A stretch of DNA of 28,033 nt from NCBI GenBank assembly GCA_023411715.1, contig JAEYOM010000019.1:1-28033 (forward strand), in the 5' to 3' direction. Every line of letters starts with the position of its first letter. Position 1 is the stretch's first letter. The notes under the pieces are model-generated. The model worked only from the letters and a program-made list of their open reading frames with translations, was not told the origin of the DNA and did no database searches. The DNA comes from Bacillota bacterium. Lineage in GTDB: Bacteria > Bacillota > Clostridia > Acetivibrionales > DTU013. The position numbers and the translations under genes are program-made. Below, in pieces: positions 15,002 to 23,653 of this stretch.

Positions 15002-16597
15002 ATGCTGAGGGTCATTATAGCGGATGATGAAATAACGACAAGGGAAAGCCTCAAGGAATACGTCGGCTGGGACGCTTTCGGAATAGACGAGGTGTTGACG
15101 GCGAAAGACGGCCTGGATGCACTGGAACTTGCTGAAAAAGGCAAACCCGATATACTGGTGACGGACGTCAGGATGCCGAAAATGGACGGGATAGCGCTTG
15201 CAACCAGTATAAGGGAACAGTATCCCGACTGCAGGATCATATTCATCAGCGGCTACTCCGACAAGGACTACCTAAAATCAGCCATACATCTCAAAGCAGT
15301 GAGCTATATAGAAAAACCGATAGATCTGGCTGAAGTCGAATCAGTAGTCGGCCAGGCGGTTGAGTTATATCAGGAGGAAGAAAGCCGGAAAAGGGACACA
15401 GAACGGCTTCAAAGCAGTCTAAAGCAGACAAGGCCGCTGATCCGCCAGGAAATTGTACTGCACCTGATAAAGGGAAATAAGGATATGGAAAAGCTGTCGG
15501 TCAAGTTCGACGATCCGACATTGGAACTCTCAAGGACCGGAATTTTCAGATGCTGCTGTATAAAGCTCAATTGGAAACCCGATGCGGACGAAAAGGCAAA
15601 AAGCAATTCAAGATATAGAATACTCGAATTATTCGACGACAGCGAATTCATTCAGCAGCCTTCGGTCATAGCGGGCATTACACCCGAGGATACGGTTGTG
15701 CTCATCCTGTCGGGCCAACTGGCAAAAAGCCCGGATACGTCAGGTTTGCCGGAAACTGTCCTGAAAAGGATAAATACGCTTGCGGGCGGCACATTCTCTG
15801 TTTCGCTCGGTATCGGAATGGAAGTCAACACCATAGCCGAGCTTGCCCAAACCTACAGACAGGCGGCAACTTCGCTCAACATGCAGTTTTACTACGGGAG
15901 CAACAGGATCTATTATTACAGCGGCAGTTTGAATAAAAAGTTTACAACGGAAAAGAACCTTTTTCCCGACTTTCAAAAATACCTTAAAAAGGATGATATG
16001 AGGGGCGCCCTGGAACTTGTTAAAAACCTCACTCTAAGCATCCGGGCAACCGGTGATCCGGAGATCGACCGTATCAAGAATATTTATTTCAACCTGCTGC
16101 TGCTCGTATTCGAAGCTGCGCGCGACAGAAACCTGATCGAACCGGTCGACGAAAACGACAGAACATATATCTGGCAGGAGATAGACAATATAGGCAGTCT
16201 ATCGAAATGTTCCGACTATATAGGCACCAGCATAACCGCAGTCTTCAGCAAGCTGGACAATTCGGACAGCGTTAAAAGAAAAGTTTATGAAATAACAAAA
16301 TATATAAAGGAGAACTTCCATAACAAGGATCTCTCGATACAGAAGATCGCAGACAACGTCCATTTCAGCCAGACATACCTCTGCTCCTTTTTCAAGAAAT
16401 CGACGGGCAATACTCTGAACGAATACATTACGGACATCAGGATCGAAAAGGCCAAGGAACTGCTTAAGGACAACAGTATAAAGCTTTATGAAATGGCTTT
16501 GAGTATAGGTTTCACAGATTCCAACTACTTTTCGACGCTATTCAAGAAGGTAGTGGGATGTTCACCATCTGAATACAGGGAAAAATACAGATTATGA
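15002..16597 (+). CDS. Response regulator, YesN family (receiver plus AraC-type HTH)
   Basis: A 531-residue transcription regulator. The receiver domain (1-120) has the acidic pair D8/D9 (ADDE), the phosphoacceptor D55 in LVTDVRMPKMDG and the conserved Lys in YIEKP. A long middle region (about 130-420) follows, then two helix-turn-helix units in the AraC domain (about 430-530), seen as LSIQKIADNVHFSQTYLC, FFKKSTG and the second half ending PSEYREKYR. AAGGAG precedes the ATG by 7 nt. Its stop overlaps the start of the kinase gene (ATGA at 16594-16597), so both are made together. It likely activates the divergent importer operon when the sugar is present. Confidence 0.95.
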   Translation: MLRVIIADDEITTRESLKEYVGWDAFGIDEVLTAKDGLDALELAEKGKPDILVTDVRMPKMDGIALATSIREQYPDCRIIFISGYSDKDYLKSAIHLKAVSYIEKPIDLAEVESVVGQAVELYQEEESRKRDTERLQSSLKQTRPLIRQEIVLHLIKGNKDMEKLSVKFDDPTLELSRTGIFRCCCIKLNWKPDADEKAKSNSRYRILELFDDSEFIQQPSVIAGITPEDTVVLILSGQLAKSPDTSGLPETVLKRINTLAGGTFSVSLGIGMEVNTIAELAQTYRQAATSLNMQFYYGSNRIYYYSGSLNKKFTTEKNLFPDFQKYLKKDDMRGALELVKNLTLSIRATGDPEIDRIKNIYFNLLLLVFEAARDRNLIEPVDENDRTYIWQEIDNIGSLSKCSDYIGTSITAVFSKLDNSDSVKRKVYEITKYIKENFHNKDLSIQKIADNVHFSQTYLCSFFKKSTGNTLNEYITDIRIEKAKELLKDNSIKLYEMALSIGFTDSNYFSTLFKKVVGCSPSEYREKYRL

Positions 16598-18375
16598 TAA
16601 GAAGGTTTTTTATCTGGATAAATGACAGGAGCATTCGTTACAAGCTTTTTATAACCTATCTGGCATTGATAACGCTCCCCATATGCCTTTTCCTTGTCAT
16701 CAACATGTACTATACCACTTACAAGTCCGAACAGCAGACGCTGTATTCGCTTCAGCAGGTACAGAGCCAGACGAAATCCTTTCTTGAATTCAAGGCGGAA
16801 TCAGCTAAAAATATGCTCGATATGCTTGTGCTGAACGATACGCTGATGGAGATCGCAACAAAAGACAAGGAATATTACGCAGAAAACATAGGCTACTGGA
16901 TAAACGACAGCGCAAGGCTGACAAAGATATTCTACGTAAGTCAGTTCAACCCTGATTTAACCGGCATGACATTTTATATGAGGAGCGGGCTTGCATCCCT
17001 CGCCGAGACGGATGAGTACAAAAAACTGAGCGGCGTCGAAGGTACGGAATGGTTCAAAAACCTTATAGGCAGCGGCAACAGGATCCAATGGATAAAAGAG
17101 CCGGCGGATACAACCGCAGGGACAGCAGAAAGAATATCGGCAGTCAAGGGTATTGTGAACGCGCAGGACATAAACACCATATCGGGTGTGATCAGGCTGG
17201 ATATACCGGTCAGTATTCTGAGCACTGCGCTTGATCGATCGCTGCTTACGAAATCGACTTCATCCTACCTCGTCAACAGCAATAACGAAATAATCTGTTC
17301 GTCACTGCCAGGCACTGAAGCCGATATATCCGGATACCTGGAAAGTATTTTGAGTAAAAATCCCGCTGGCGGGTGGGTCCGTGAAAAAATATCGGACAAG
17401 GAATACCTGCTCGAAACCCAGCAGATAAAGAATACCGACTGGAGGCTCATTACGGCTGTGCCGTACAAGGATATCAGGATGGTAAGCGAGACGACCAGGA
17501 ACCAGATGCTCCTCATACTGCTTATCGTCGCTCCCCTGACGCTGCCGCTTTCATTTATAGTCTCGGCCTCGGCTACAAAACGTATAAGAAAGCTCATATC
17601 GCATATGGGAAAAGCTGTGAACGGCGATTTCAACATCAGCATACTACCTTCCAGCAATGATGAAATAGGCCAGCTCACAAGAAATTTCAACTATATGCTT
17701 ACAAAAATATCCATGTTGATCGACGAAAAGTTTGAAATTGGACAGGAACTGAAAAGCCTGGAGCTTAAGTCTCTGCAGGCGCAGATAAACCCTCACTTCC
17801 TGTATAACACGCTCGATCTCATCGACTGGATCTCCATCAAAAACAACTCTCCGGAAGCGAGCCGCCTGGTAAAGTCGCTCAGCAGGTTTTACAAGCTCAG
17901 CCTCAGCAACGGCAGGGATATAGTAACGATCAGGAACGAGATCGAACATGTGAAAGCGTACGTACAGATACAAAACATGCGGTTCGAGGACAAGATCAGG
18001 CTCGTGGTGGATATCCCCGAGGATATTTATAACTACTCCATACCGAAGATCATCCTGCAGCCGCTGGTGGAAAATTCGATAATACACGGAATACTTGAAA
18101 ATGCCGGAGAAGAAGGCATGATTAAAATAACCGGCAAATTCTCGGGAGAGGATATAATCCTGAGCGTACACGACGACGGTGCGGGCATGTCCGAGGAAAT
18201 ACTCAGCGATATCCCTGCGGGCGTAGAATCGAAGGAATCCCATGGCTACGGCGTAAGGAACATAGACGAAAGACTCAAGCTGTATTTCGGAAAAGAATAC
18301 GGCCTGTCATACAACAGTGAAGAAAATATCGGGACTACCGTCGAAATAAGGATCAAAGCGATCCTTGCCGAATAA
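16594..18375 (+). CDS. Sensor histidine kinase, YesM family (kinase 1)
   Basis: A 593-residue membrane kinase paired with the preceding regulator. Membrane segments lie at about 18-38 and 303-325 and flank a Cache-like extracellular sensor (about 40-300). HAMP follows (about 326-378), then the His_kinase box LQAQINPHFLYNTLDLI with phosphoacceptor His401, and the HATPase with N-box LVENSIIHG (N494), G1 HDDGAGM and G2 GYGVRNIDERL. The extracellular sensor probably detects a sugar, perhaps with a ligand-loaded receptor lipoprotein. It ends convergently with the second receptor gene. Confidence 0.95.
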   Translation: MIRRFFIWINDRSIRYKLFITYLALITLPICLFLVINMYYTTYKSEQQTLYSLQQVQSQTKSFLEFKAESAKNMLDMLVLNDTLMEIATKDKEYYAENIGYWINDSARLTKIFYVSQFNPDLTGMTFYMRSGLASLAETDEYKKLSGVEGTEWFKNLIGSGNRIQWIKEPADTTAGTAERISAVKGIVNAQDINTISGVIRLDIPVSILSTALDRSLLTKSTSSYLVNSNNEIICSSLPGTEADISGYLESILSKNPAGGWVREKISDKEYLLETQQIKNTDWRLITAVPYKDIRMVSETTRNQMLLILLIVAPLTLPLSFIVSASATKRIRKLISHMGKAVNGDFNISILPSSNDEIGQLTRNFNYMLTKISMLIDEKFEIGQELKSLELKSLQAQINPHFLYNTLDLIDWISIKNNSPEASRLVKSLSRFYKLSLSNGRDIVTIRNEIEHVKAYVQIQNMRFEDKIRLVVDIPEDIYNYSIPKIILQPLVENSIIHGILENAGEEGMIKITGKFSGEDIILSVHDDGAGMSEEILSDIPAGVESKESHGYGVRNIDERLKLYFGKEYGLSYNSEENIGTTVEIRIKAILAE

Positions 18376-18383
18376 TACGCGTA

Positions 18384-18441
18384 CCTGCCATAGCGAGCCG
18401 GCGGAGCATCCGCTACGAATAGTCGTTCTTGCGCCGGCAGG
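18384..18441. repeat. GC-rich inverted repeats between convergent genes
   Basis: CCTGCC (18384-18389) is inverted at 18436-18441, and a GCGGA/TCCGC hairpin with a 3-nt loop (18401-18413) lies inside. No T-run follows on either strand. It may help end both convergent transcripts, but it does not meet the usual intrinsic terminator pattern. Confidence 0.4.
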
Positions 18442-18491
18442 CCCCTGAACTTCCCGCTTCTGATGAAATGTTGACCAAAACCGCCGTCACG

Positions 18492-20081
18492 TTATTTCTG
18501 CAGGCTGCCGAGAAAAGCGTCTATCTGCTTTTGCTGTTCCCTTATGATCCTATCGTTTCCGGCAGTTTTGTAGCTTTCTATCAGTTTCTTTACGTCTTCC
18601 TCCGTATTATCGGTGAACCCTAGTACGATGACTTTGTAATCAGTCTTCCAGAGACTTGTGACAGCCTCCATCTCGTTTTTCACATTACTGTCGTCAAATT
18701 CGAAGCTCTGAACGGGATTCAAATATGCCACCTTTTCCCATGCGCTCCGGATCTCATCATAATTCGGGATGCCGCCTTCCACATGCTTGATGAACCTGTC
18801 GTCTCTCCAGCCCCAGTTGCTGTTGTTGTCAATAGGATATTTCGCTGTTTCAAGCAGCGGCTTGATATTACCATCCGTAGTTTTCTCATAGTGGACGCCT
18901 TCTATCCCATAAGTCACAAGGTCCACGTAGCGCTCGTCATTTCTTACGCGGTCCAGGAACATAAGCGCCCTTTCAGGATTTTTGCTGTTGACGTTGATTC
19001 CCATGCCGTTCTGTATATAGGGCTTGATAGCTACGCCCCCGCCGTTCATGCCGTCGTATACCCTGATATCCCATTCCGGGTGCATGATGGACAGAGAAGA
19101 ATAAACCCCGTTTGCCGTGGAGAGGTTCATTATCGCAGATGCGCTTCTGCCGTTTATGAAGGATTCTTTCACGGTCATTTTGTTCACAAGTGCACTTCCG
19201 GACCAGTAGCCCCTTTCTTTCCATACCTTCATTTTCTTTGTGAAATCGAGAAATTGGGGTGTTTCGATAATGTTAGCAACCCTGCCCGGATCGGTGTCGG
19301 TCAAATTATAAAAATGGTTCAGCTGCTGCGGTTCAAGGTAATCAAGATTGTTGGGAACCAGGACTTCAAACCTCAATAATATGTCGAAATCCATATCCGA
19401 ACCTATATCGAGCGGTACGAGCCGCTTTTCGTTTCTTGCGACCGCATCGAGATATTCCTCGAAATCCTTTTCACTGCTGATCGCACTGATGCCATACTTG
19501 TCCATAAGGTCTCCCCGGACCAGATAAACGTAGGAGTTCAGTTCCTTATAATTCATAGGGAGCATGTAAACCTTGCCGTTGACCTTTGCCTGCTCCCACG
19601 CTTCGGGATACATGGAAGCCGAAGTCATCGGCGCGTATTTCGCGAGCATGTCGCGGGTTATTTCAAGGAATCCCCCTTTGGCAGCCTGATTGTTATAGCA
19701 ACACCAGTTGGCCGTGAATATAAGGTCGTAATTATCCCCCGAGGCAAATGCCAGAGGGTATTTCTGCATGTAGTCGCCCCAGCCCATAAATCGTATTTTT
19801 ACCGTAGCGTTGATATCATTCCTGAGAAGCTTGTTGACCTGTTCATATACGAGATCGAAATCGTCGGACTTGTCGCCGACGAGGTACATACTGAGTTCGA
19901 CGGGATCAGATACGTCTGTATTGGCGCTTCCGTCAGTTATGTAACTTCCTTCCCCAGTCCCGGTCTGCCCTGACGTACTCTCTCCGGACTGTTGTCCCGT
20001 ACCGCTGCAGCCTGCGAACGAAATAGAGAGAAGGAAGGTCAGAGTAACTAACAGAGCAAGCTTTTTCACCATATTCTCCAT
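18492..20081 (-). CDS. LipO-type extracellular solute-binding lipoprotein (receptor 2)
   Basis: A 529-residue lipoprotein receptor with signal peptide and lipobox ending FAGC (Cys25), then a Ser/Gly/Thr/Gln-rich linker to about residue 55. It aligns with receptor 1 along its length: FMGWGDYMQKYPL, NNQAAKGGFLEITRD, NGKVYMLP, YGIEGVHYE and a DUF3502-like end (KNEMEAV through RIIREQQKQIDAFL). The ligand contacts must differ, because YLLGAAPAGF and APWSFY of receptor 1 become YLVGDKSDDF and ANWCCY here. GGGGAGG lies 6 nt before the ATG. No permease genes are next to it. It is divergent from the second kinase with a gap of at most 99 nt. It may feed the same permeases or act as a ligand-presenting partner of that kinase. 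Confidence 0.92.
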   Translation of the reverse strand: MENMVKKLALLVTLTFLLSISFAGCSGTGQQSGESTSGQTGTGEGSYITDGSANTDVSDPVELSMYLVGDKSDDFDLVYEQVNKLLRNDINATVKIRFMGWGDYMQKYPLAFASGDNYDLIFTANWCCYNNQAAKGGFLEITRDMLAKYAPMTSASMYPEAWEQAKVNGKVYMLPMNYKELNSYVYLVRGDLMDKYGISAISSEKDFEEYLDAVARNEKRLVPLDIGSDMDFDILLRFEVLVPNNLDYLEPQQLNHFYNLTDTDPGRVANIIETPQFLDFTKKMKVWKERGYWSGSALVNKMTVKESFINGRSASAIMNLSTANGVYSSLSIMHPEWDIRVYDGMNGGGVAIKPYIQNGMGINVNSKNPERALMFLDRVRNDERYVDLVTYGIEGVHYEKTTDGNIKPLLETAKYPIDNNSNWGWRDDRFIKHVEGGIPNYDEIRSAWEKVAYLNPVQSFEFDDSNVKNEMEAVTSLWKTDYKVIVLGFTDNTEEDVKKLIESYKTAGNDRIIREQQKQIDAFLGSLQK

Positions 20082-20145
20082 TGAAATCCTCCCCGCAGGT
20101 CCAAAAATTCGGATACAGAACCACAGGCACAGCGCACGCCTTATG

Positions 20146-20174
20146 TGGACAAAATTATTATACTATATTATACT
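20146..20174 (+). promoter_or_regulatory. Promoter of the second kinase gene
   Basis: TGGACA (20146-20151), a 17-nt spacer and TATACT (20169-20174) give a good sigma-A promoter. Transcription would begin near 20181, almost on the ATG there, so the mRNA may be leaderless. This promoter lies downstream of the GTG at 20145, which argues against GTG as the start. Confidence 0.6.
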
Positions 20175-20180
20175 GATGTC

Positions 20181-21992
20181 ATGATAAATGTAATTAAAAA
20201 TTATTTGATGGAATTCATCAATAATCTTAATTTCAGAACCAAACTGATGTTTACATATTTCATTTTCATCATAATTCCTCTGGGCTTGTTAACTTTTATA
20301 TCTTTCGGCCAGGTATCCAAGACTATTGAGGGATTGGTGCTTTATTCGGCAAAGCAAAATTTCGGACAGACCTTCTCTTTCATCGATTATAAAATAGGAA
20401 AAATCATCGACACCTCCGACATCATTTCAGTTGACCGAAATCTGACCGACATATTGACAAAGCCCCTTTCAGACTACGGCTACTCCCAGCAGATCAGGGA
20501 CGCCCAGGATCTCAGCACGCTGTACCTCACCCCGTACCAGAACGATAAAGACATTTACAGGGTAAGGCTTTATGTCCGGGACAAGCTGATATACGCAAGC
20601 GAGCATGTAAATCTCTTCGGGATGTCGGAAATAACGGATTCCCAATGGTACAAGCTACTGGTCTCACGGAAGGAGAAAATCCTCTGGTGCCCGAGTTATT
20701 ATTTCAATAGTGAAAGCGGCAGTGACGTTCCTGTTGTATCAGCGGCCAGAATGATCCGTGACCCCAACAATTACAGCAGGATTATCGGCGTTTTCAGGCT
20801 CGATATGGATGAGCAGGATCTGAGGGATATAGTAAAAAAGGCCAATATAACGCAAAAAGGAGTAGCATACCTGCAAAACACGGAAGGCAAGATAATTACG
20901 AGCTCGGACTACGATGCGATGAAAAAGCTTCAGGTCGATCCCGCCTTCAGTATAGAGCGCTCAAAAAAGGAGAATGCATGGCAGGAAACCACGCTGAACG
21001 GCAGCAGGCTGCTTGTCGGCAGCCGCAAAGTCCAGGGAACCGACTGGATGCTGGTTTCGATCATACCATACGAAGAGATACTCTCGGCCGGCAACACGAT
21101 ACGCAAACAGATGCTCGCCCTCCTGTTCGTACTGGCAACTGTCGCCTATATAATGGCTTATTATATCTCGGGTTCAAATACCAAAAGGATAAGGCAGCTC
21201 ATAAGGAAAATGCGGAAAGCCCAAAAGGGAGATCTCGAAATGATAAAGCTTTCCCCCAGCAGGGATGAAATAGGCGAGTTGATGGAAAACTTCAATTTCA
21301 TGATACAGAAAATAGAAGTGTTGATAAAGGATCAGTATAAATCGGGGCAGGAGATAAAGACCGCCGAACTGAAGGCCTTGCAGGCACAGATAAACCCACA
21401 TTTTTTGTATAACACACTCGACCTGATCAACTGGACTGCAATAAAAAACAAAGTGCCCGAAATATCCTCCCTGGTCAAGTCCCTGTCCATGTTCTACAAG
21501 CTCAGCCTCAACAAGGGAAGGGACATAGTGTCCATATCGGATGAGCTCGAACATGTGAAGCTTTATGTCGATATCCAGAACAGAAGATTCGAGAACAGGA
21601 TCTCACTGCATATCAACGTAGACGAGGAAATACTCGGCTATTACATCCTGAAAACCATACTCCAGCCCATAGTTGAAAATTCCATAATGCACGGCATCCT
21701 TGAAAAGGAAGACAAATCAGGCAATATAAACATTACAGGAATGCAGGCCTCCGGCTCGATCATTTTAAAAGTGCACGACGACGGCATCGGAATGGATAAA
21801 GAGACTATCGAAGATATACTCAACTCCGCATCCGATGAAAACCACGGCTACGGAGTCAGGAACATCAACAACAGACTAAGTCTATACTATGGCCAGGAAT
21901 ACGGCCTCACGTACAGGAGCGAGTCCGGGCTCGGCACCGGAGTCGAAATCCGGATACCGGCGGTAAATGAACCGCAGGAGGAAGAGGGATAA
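20181..21992 (+). CDS. Sensor histidine kinase, YesM family (kinase 2, no adjacent regulator)
   Basis: A 603-residue membrane kinase related to kinase 1. I chose ATG 20181 because the promoter at 20146-20174 would start transcription there; GTG 20145 and ATG 20208 are alternatives, and none has a clear ribosome binding site. Segments: membrane helix about 20-42, Cache-like extracellular sensor about 45-305, second helix about 310-332, HAMP, His box ALQAQINPHFLYNTLDLIN with phosphoacceptor His407, N-box PIVENSIMHG, G1 HDDGIGM, G2 GYGVRNINNRL. No response regulator gene is next to it, so it may signal to the YesN-like protein 5 kb away. It is divergent from receptor 2, suggesting joint control. 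Confidence 0.92.
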   Translation: MINVIKNYLMEFINNLNFRTKLMFTYFIFIIIPLGLLTFISFGQVSKTIEGLVLYSAKQNFGQTFSFIDYKIGKIIDTSDIISVDRNLTDILTKPLSDYGYSQQIRDAQDLSTLYLTPYQNDKDIYRVRLYVRDKLIYASEHVNLFGMSEITDSQWYKLLVSRKEKILWCPSYYFNSESGSDVPVVSAARMIRDPNNYSRIIGVFRLDMDEQDLRDIVKKANITQKGVAYLQNTEGKIITSSDYDAMKKLQVDPAFSIERSKKENAWQETTLNGSRLLVGSRKVQGTDWMLVSIIPYEEILSAGNTIRKQMLALLFVLATVAYIMAYYISGSNTKRIRQLIRKMRKAQKGDLEMIKLSPSRDEIGELMENFNFMIQKIEVLIKDQYKSGQEIKTAELKALQAQINPHFLYNTLDLINWTAIKNKVPEISSLVKSLSMFYKLSLNKGRDIVSISDELEHVKLYVDIQNRRFENRISLHINVDEEILGYYILKTILQPIVENSIMHGILEKEDKSGNINITGMQASGSIILKVHDDGIGMDKETIEDILNSASDENHGYGVRNINNRLSLYYGQEYGLTYRSESGLGTGVEIRIPAVNEPQEEEG

Positions 21993-22155
21993 ACTTATTT
22001 TTATCCATATTTTTCACACTCCCACTTTCTCTCCAATATAAAACACGGCTCCGCTATCAGAAATATACGTCGGAAAACTCCACTGCAACCGCCTGTCGTG
22101 GTATATCGCGACAACAATATCGTGCAGTATCGTTGAGAGGTATTCCATTCAAATA

Positions 22156-22368
22156 CTAGCGGCCCTTGATGGTCGTCCTTCCCGTGTCGGGATAAGCCGG
22201 CACAAACATCAGGTCGTGGGATCTACGGCCTACGACCCGGACGTCTCCGCTTATTCCGGAAAAGTCTAAGTCGTTATAAATCATGACTGCCGTTGCTGTT
22301 GAATCCCTCGAAAACTTCACAGCCGCATCCAGTGCGCCTGTGAAGTTATCCGCGGTTATTGCCGGCTA
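22156..22368 (-). pseudogene. C-terminal fragment of an unknown protein, directly after galM
   Basis: A leftward frame with no start runs between stop codons and reads ITADNFTGALDAAVKFSRDS, then MIYNDLDFSGISGDV, RVVGRRSHDLMFVP and GRTTIKGR before a TAG. It looks like genuine coding sequence: alternating polar and hydrophobic residues, as in a beta-rich C-terminal domain of a secreted or sugar-acting enzyme. I could not assign a family. It begins three bases from the galM stop and lacks its N-terminal part, so it is probably a remnant left by a deletion. Confidence 0.55.
22309..22347 (-). terminator. Possible terminator hairpin downstream of galM
   Basis: AACTTCACAG and CTGTGAAGTT form a perfect 10-bp stem around a 15-nt loop, followed leftward by TTTTC. 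It lies 24 nt after the galM stop, inside the frame of the remnant. The T-run is short. Confidence 0.4.
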
Positions 22369-22370
22369 TA

Positions 22371-23420
22371 TTACAGAAATTTATATACGGTAGTATACCT
22401 GTATTCATCCCCGGCCTTTAGTACAGGCGATGGGAAATGCTTATGCTTCATGGCATTGGGGAAATACTGCGTCTCCAGGCACAGTCCGCTTCTCTTGTTA
22501 TATACGGCGCCGCCCTTGCCTTTCGAGCCTTTGAGGAAATTACCGGAATAAAACTGTATTCCGGGCTTGTCAGTATATACCTCCATCCGGCGCCCCGATT
22601 CAGGGTCATACAGCTCGGCTGCAAGTTCCGGTTTATTGCCGCTTCCCTTCAGGATCCAGTTATGATCGTAACCCCTGCCGCATACTATCTGTTCGTCAGG
22701 GCTGTCTATGCCTTTGCCTACCGGCGTCAAAACCGTGAAATCCATCGGCGTGCCTTTAACGTCCCTGATCTCGCCGGTAGGTATACCCTCGCCATCGATG
22801 ACCGTGTACTTGTCGGCGTTTATTTTGATTTGGTGATTCAGTATGCTTCCATGCTCGTGGCCCGACAGGTCGAAGTATGTATGGTTGGTGAGATTTACGA
22901 CAGTATCCTTGTCCGACACCGCGTAATACTCCAGCTTCAGTTCGTTTGCTTCCGTCAGGGTGTATACAACCGTGACGTCAAGATTCCCCGGATAGTTTTC
23001 CTCCCCGTCGGGACTCCTGTATTTCAGCTGAAGCGCCTGTCCATCAGGCCCGCTAATTATCTCAGACTGCCAGACGACCTTGTCAAAGCCTTTGACTCCG
23101 CCGTGCAGATGGTTCCTGCCGTCATTTTTCGCCAGGTGATAAACTTTACCATTAAGCTCGAATTCAGCGTCCTCAATTCTGTTTGCGTGCCTGCCGACAA
23201 GCGCTCCGAGGAAAACATCCCCTTCGAAGTACTGCTCGAGCGTGTCATATCCCAATACAACGTCGGCAATTTTCCCGTTTTTATCAGGAACCTCCAGCGA
23301 CACTACGGTACCCCCGTAATCGATGATTCTGGCCTTCATACCGGATGAATTGGCCAAAGTATGGATATGTACCTGCTTACCGTCCTTCATGCTGCCATAA
23401 TAATTCTTTTCGATACTCAT
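22371..23420 (-). CDS. galM: Aldose 1-epimerase (mutarotase)
   Basis: A 349-residue enzyme interconverting alpha and beta anomers of free aldoses in the cytoplasm, with the galactose mutarotase fold. The start at 23420 (MSIEKNYYG) is preferred because GGAGAG lies 6 nt before it, overlapping the ATG at 23426. Family landmarks are present: IIDYGGTVVSLEVPDKNG, GRHANRI, the substrate-binding NDGRNHLHGG (about residue 92), the general acid His in VNLTNHTYFDLSGH (about 175) and the catalytic Glu in GLCLETQYFPNA (about 310). The lack of a signal peptide fits a role after intracellular hydrolysis of imported glycosides. It is the last recognisable gene of the sugar locus on this side. Confidence 0.95.
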   Translation of the reverse strand: MSIEKNYYGSMKDGKQVHIHTLANSSGMKARIIDYGGTVVSLEVPDKNGKIADVVLGYDTLEQYFEGDVFLGALVGRHANRIEDAEFELNGKVYHLAKNDGRNHLHGGVKGFDKVVWQSEIISGPDGQALQLKYRSPDGEENYPGNLDVTVVYTLTEANELKLEYYAVSDKDTVVNLTNHTYFDLSGHEHGSILNHQIKINADKYTVIDGEGIPTGEIRDVKGTPMDFTVLTPVGKGIDSPDEQIVCGRGYDHNWILKGSGNKPELAAELYDPESGRRMEVYTDKPGIQFYSGNFLKGSKGKGGAVYNKRSGLCLETQYFPNAMKHKHFPSPVLKAGDEYRYTTVYKFL

Positions 23421-23453
23421 AAGCATCTCTCCGTTCCGGGCAAGATTTTCTTA

Positions 23454-23610
23454 AGGGTTCTTAAAACAATAATGCACGATTTTAAGCGAGGGATTTTTCT
23501 ATAGTGCAAGGCGGAGGAAAGCGCAATAATCGCTTTATTGCAATTGACGACAACGCAGCAATATAGGAAAATAGCCGCTTCAAACCGGGAGTTATTGTCT
23601 TAAGAGCCCT
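23454..23610. repeat. 157-bp near-palindromic element (MITE-like)
   Basis: The outer 19 nt (23454-23472, beginning AGGGTTCTTAAAAC) are inverted at 23592-23610 with 17 of 19 matches. The inner arms also pair: AAGCGAGGGATTTTTCTATA against TATAGGAAAATAGCCGCTT. The centre is a GCAATAA/TTATTGC hairpin (23523-23541) whose midpoint, 23532, is exactly the midpoint of the outer arms. No reading frame of note lies within. This is the form of a small non-autonomous transposon or an intergenic palindromic repeat. Confidence 0.75.
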
Positions 23611-23653
23611 AAACCATTATAGCACAATTTGCCGGAAACAAGGAGCTTTTATA

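Noticed and set aside
22014..22148. 44-codon leftward frame beginning MEYLSTILHDIVV
   Set aside because: No ribosome binding site, no recognised motif, and it follows a pseudogene fragment; length is within chance expectation.
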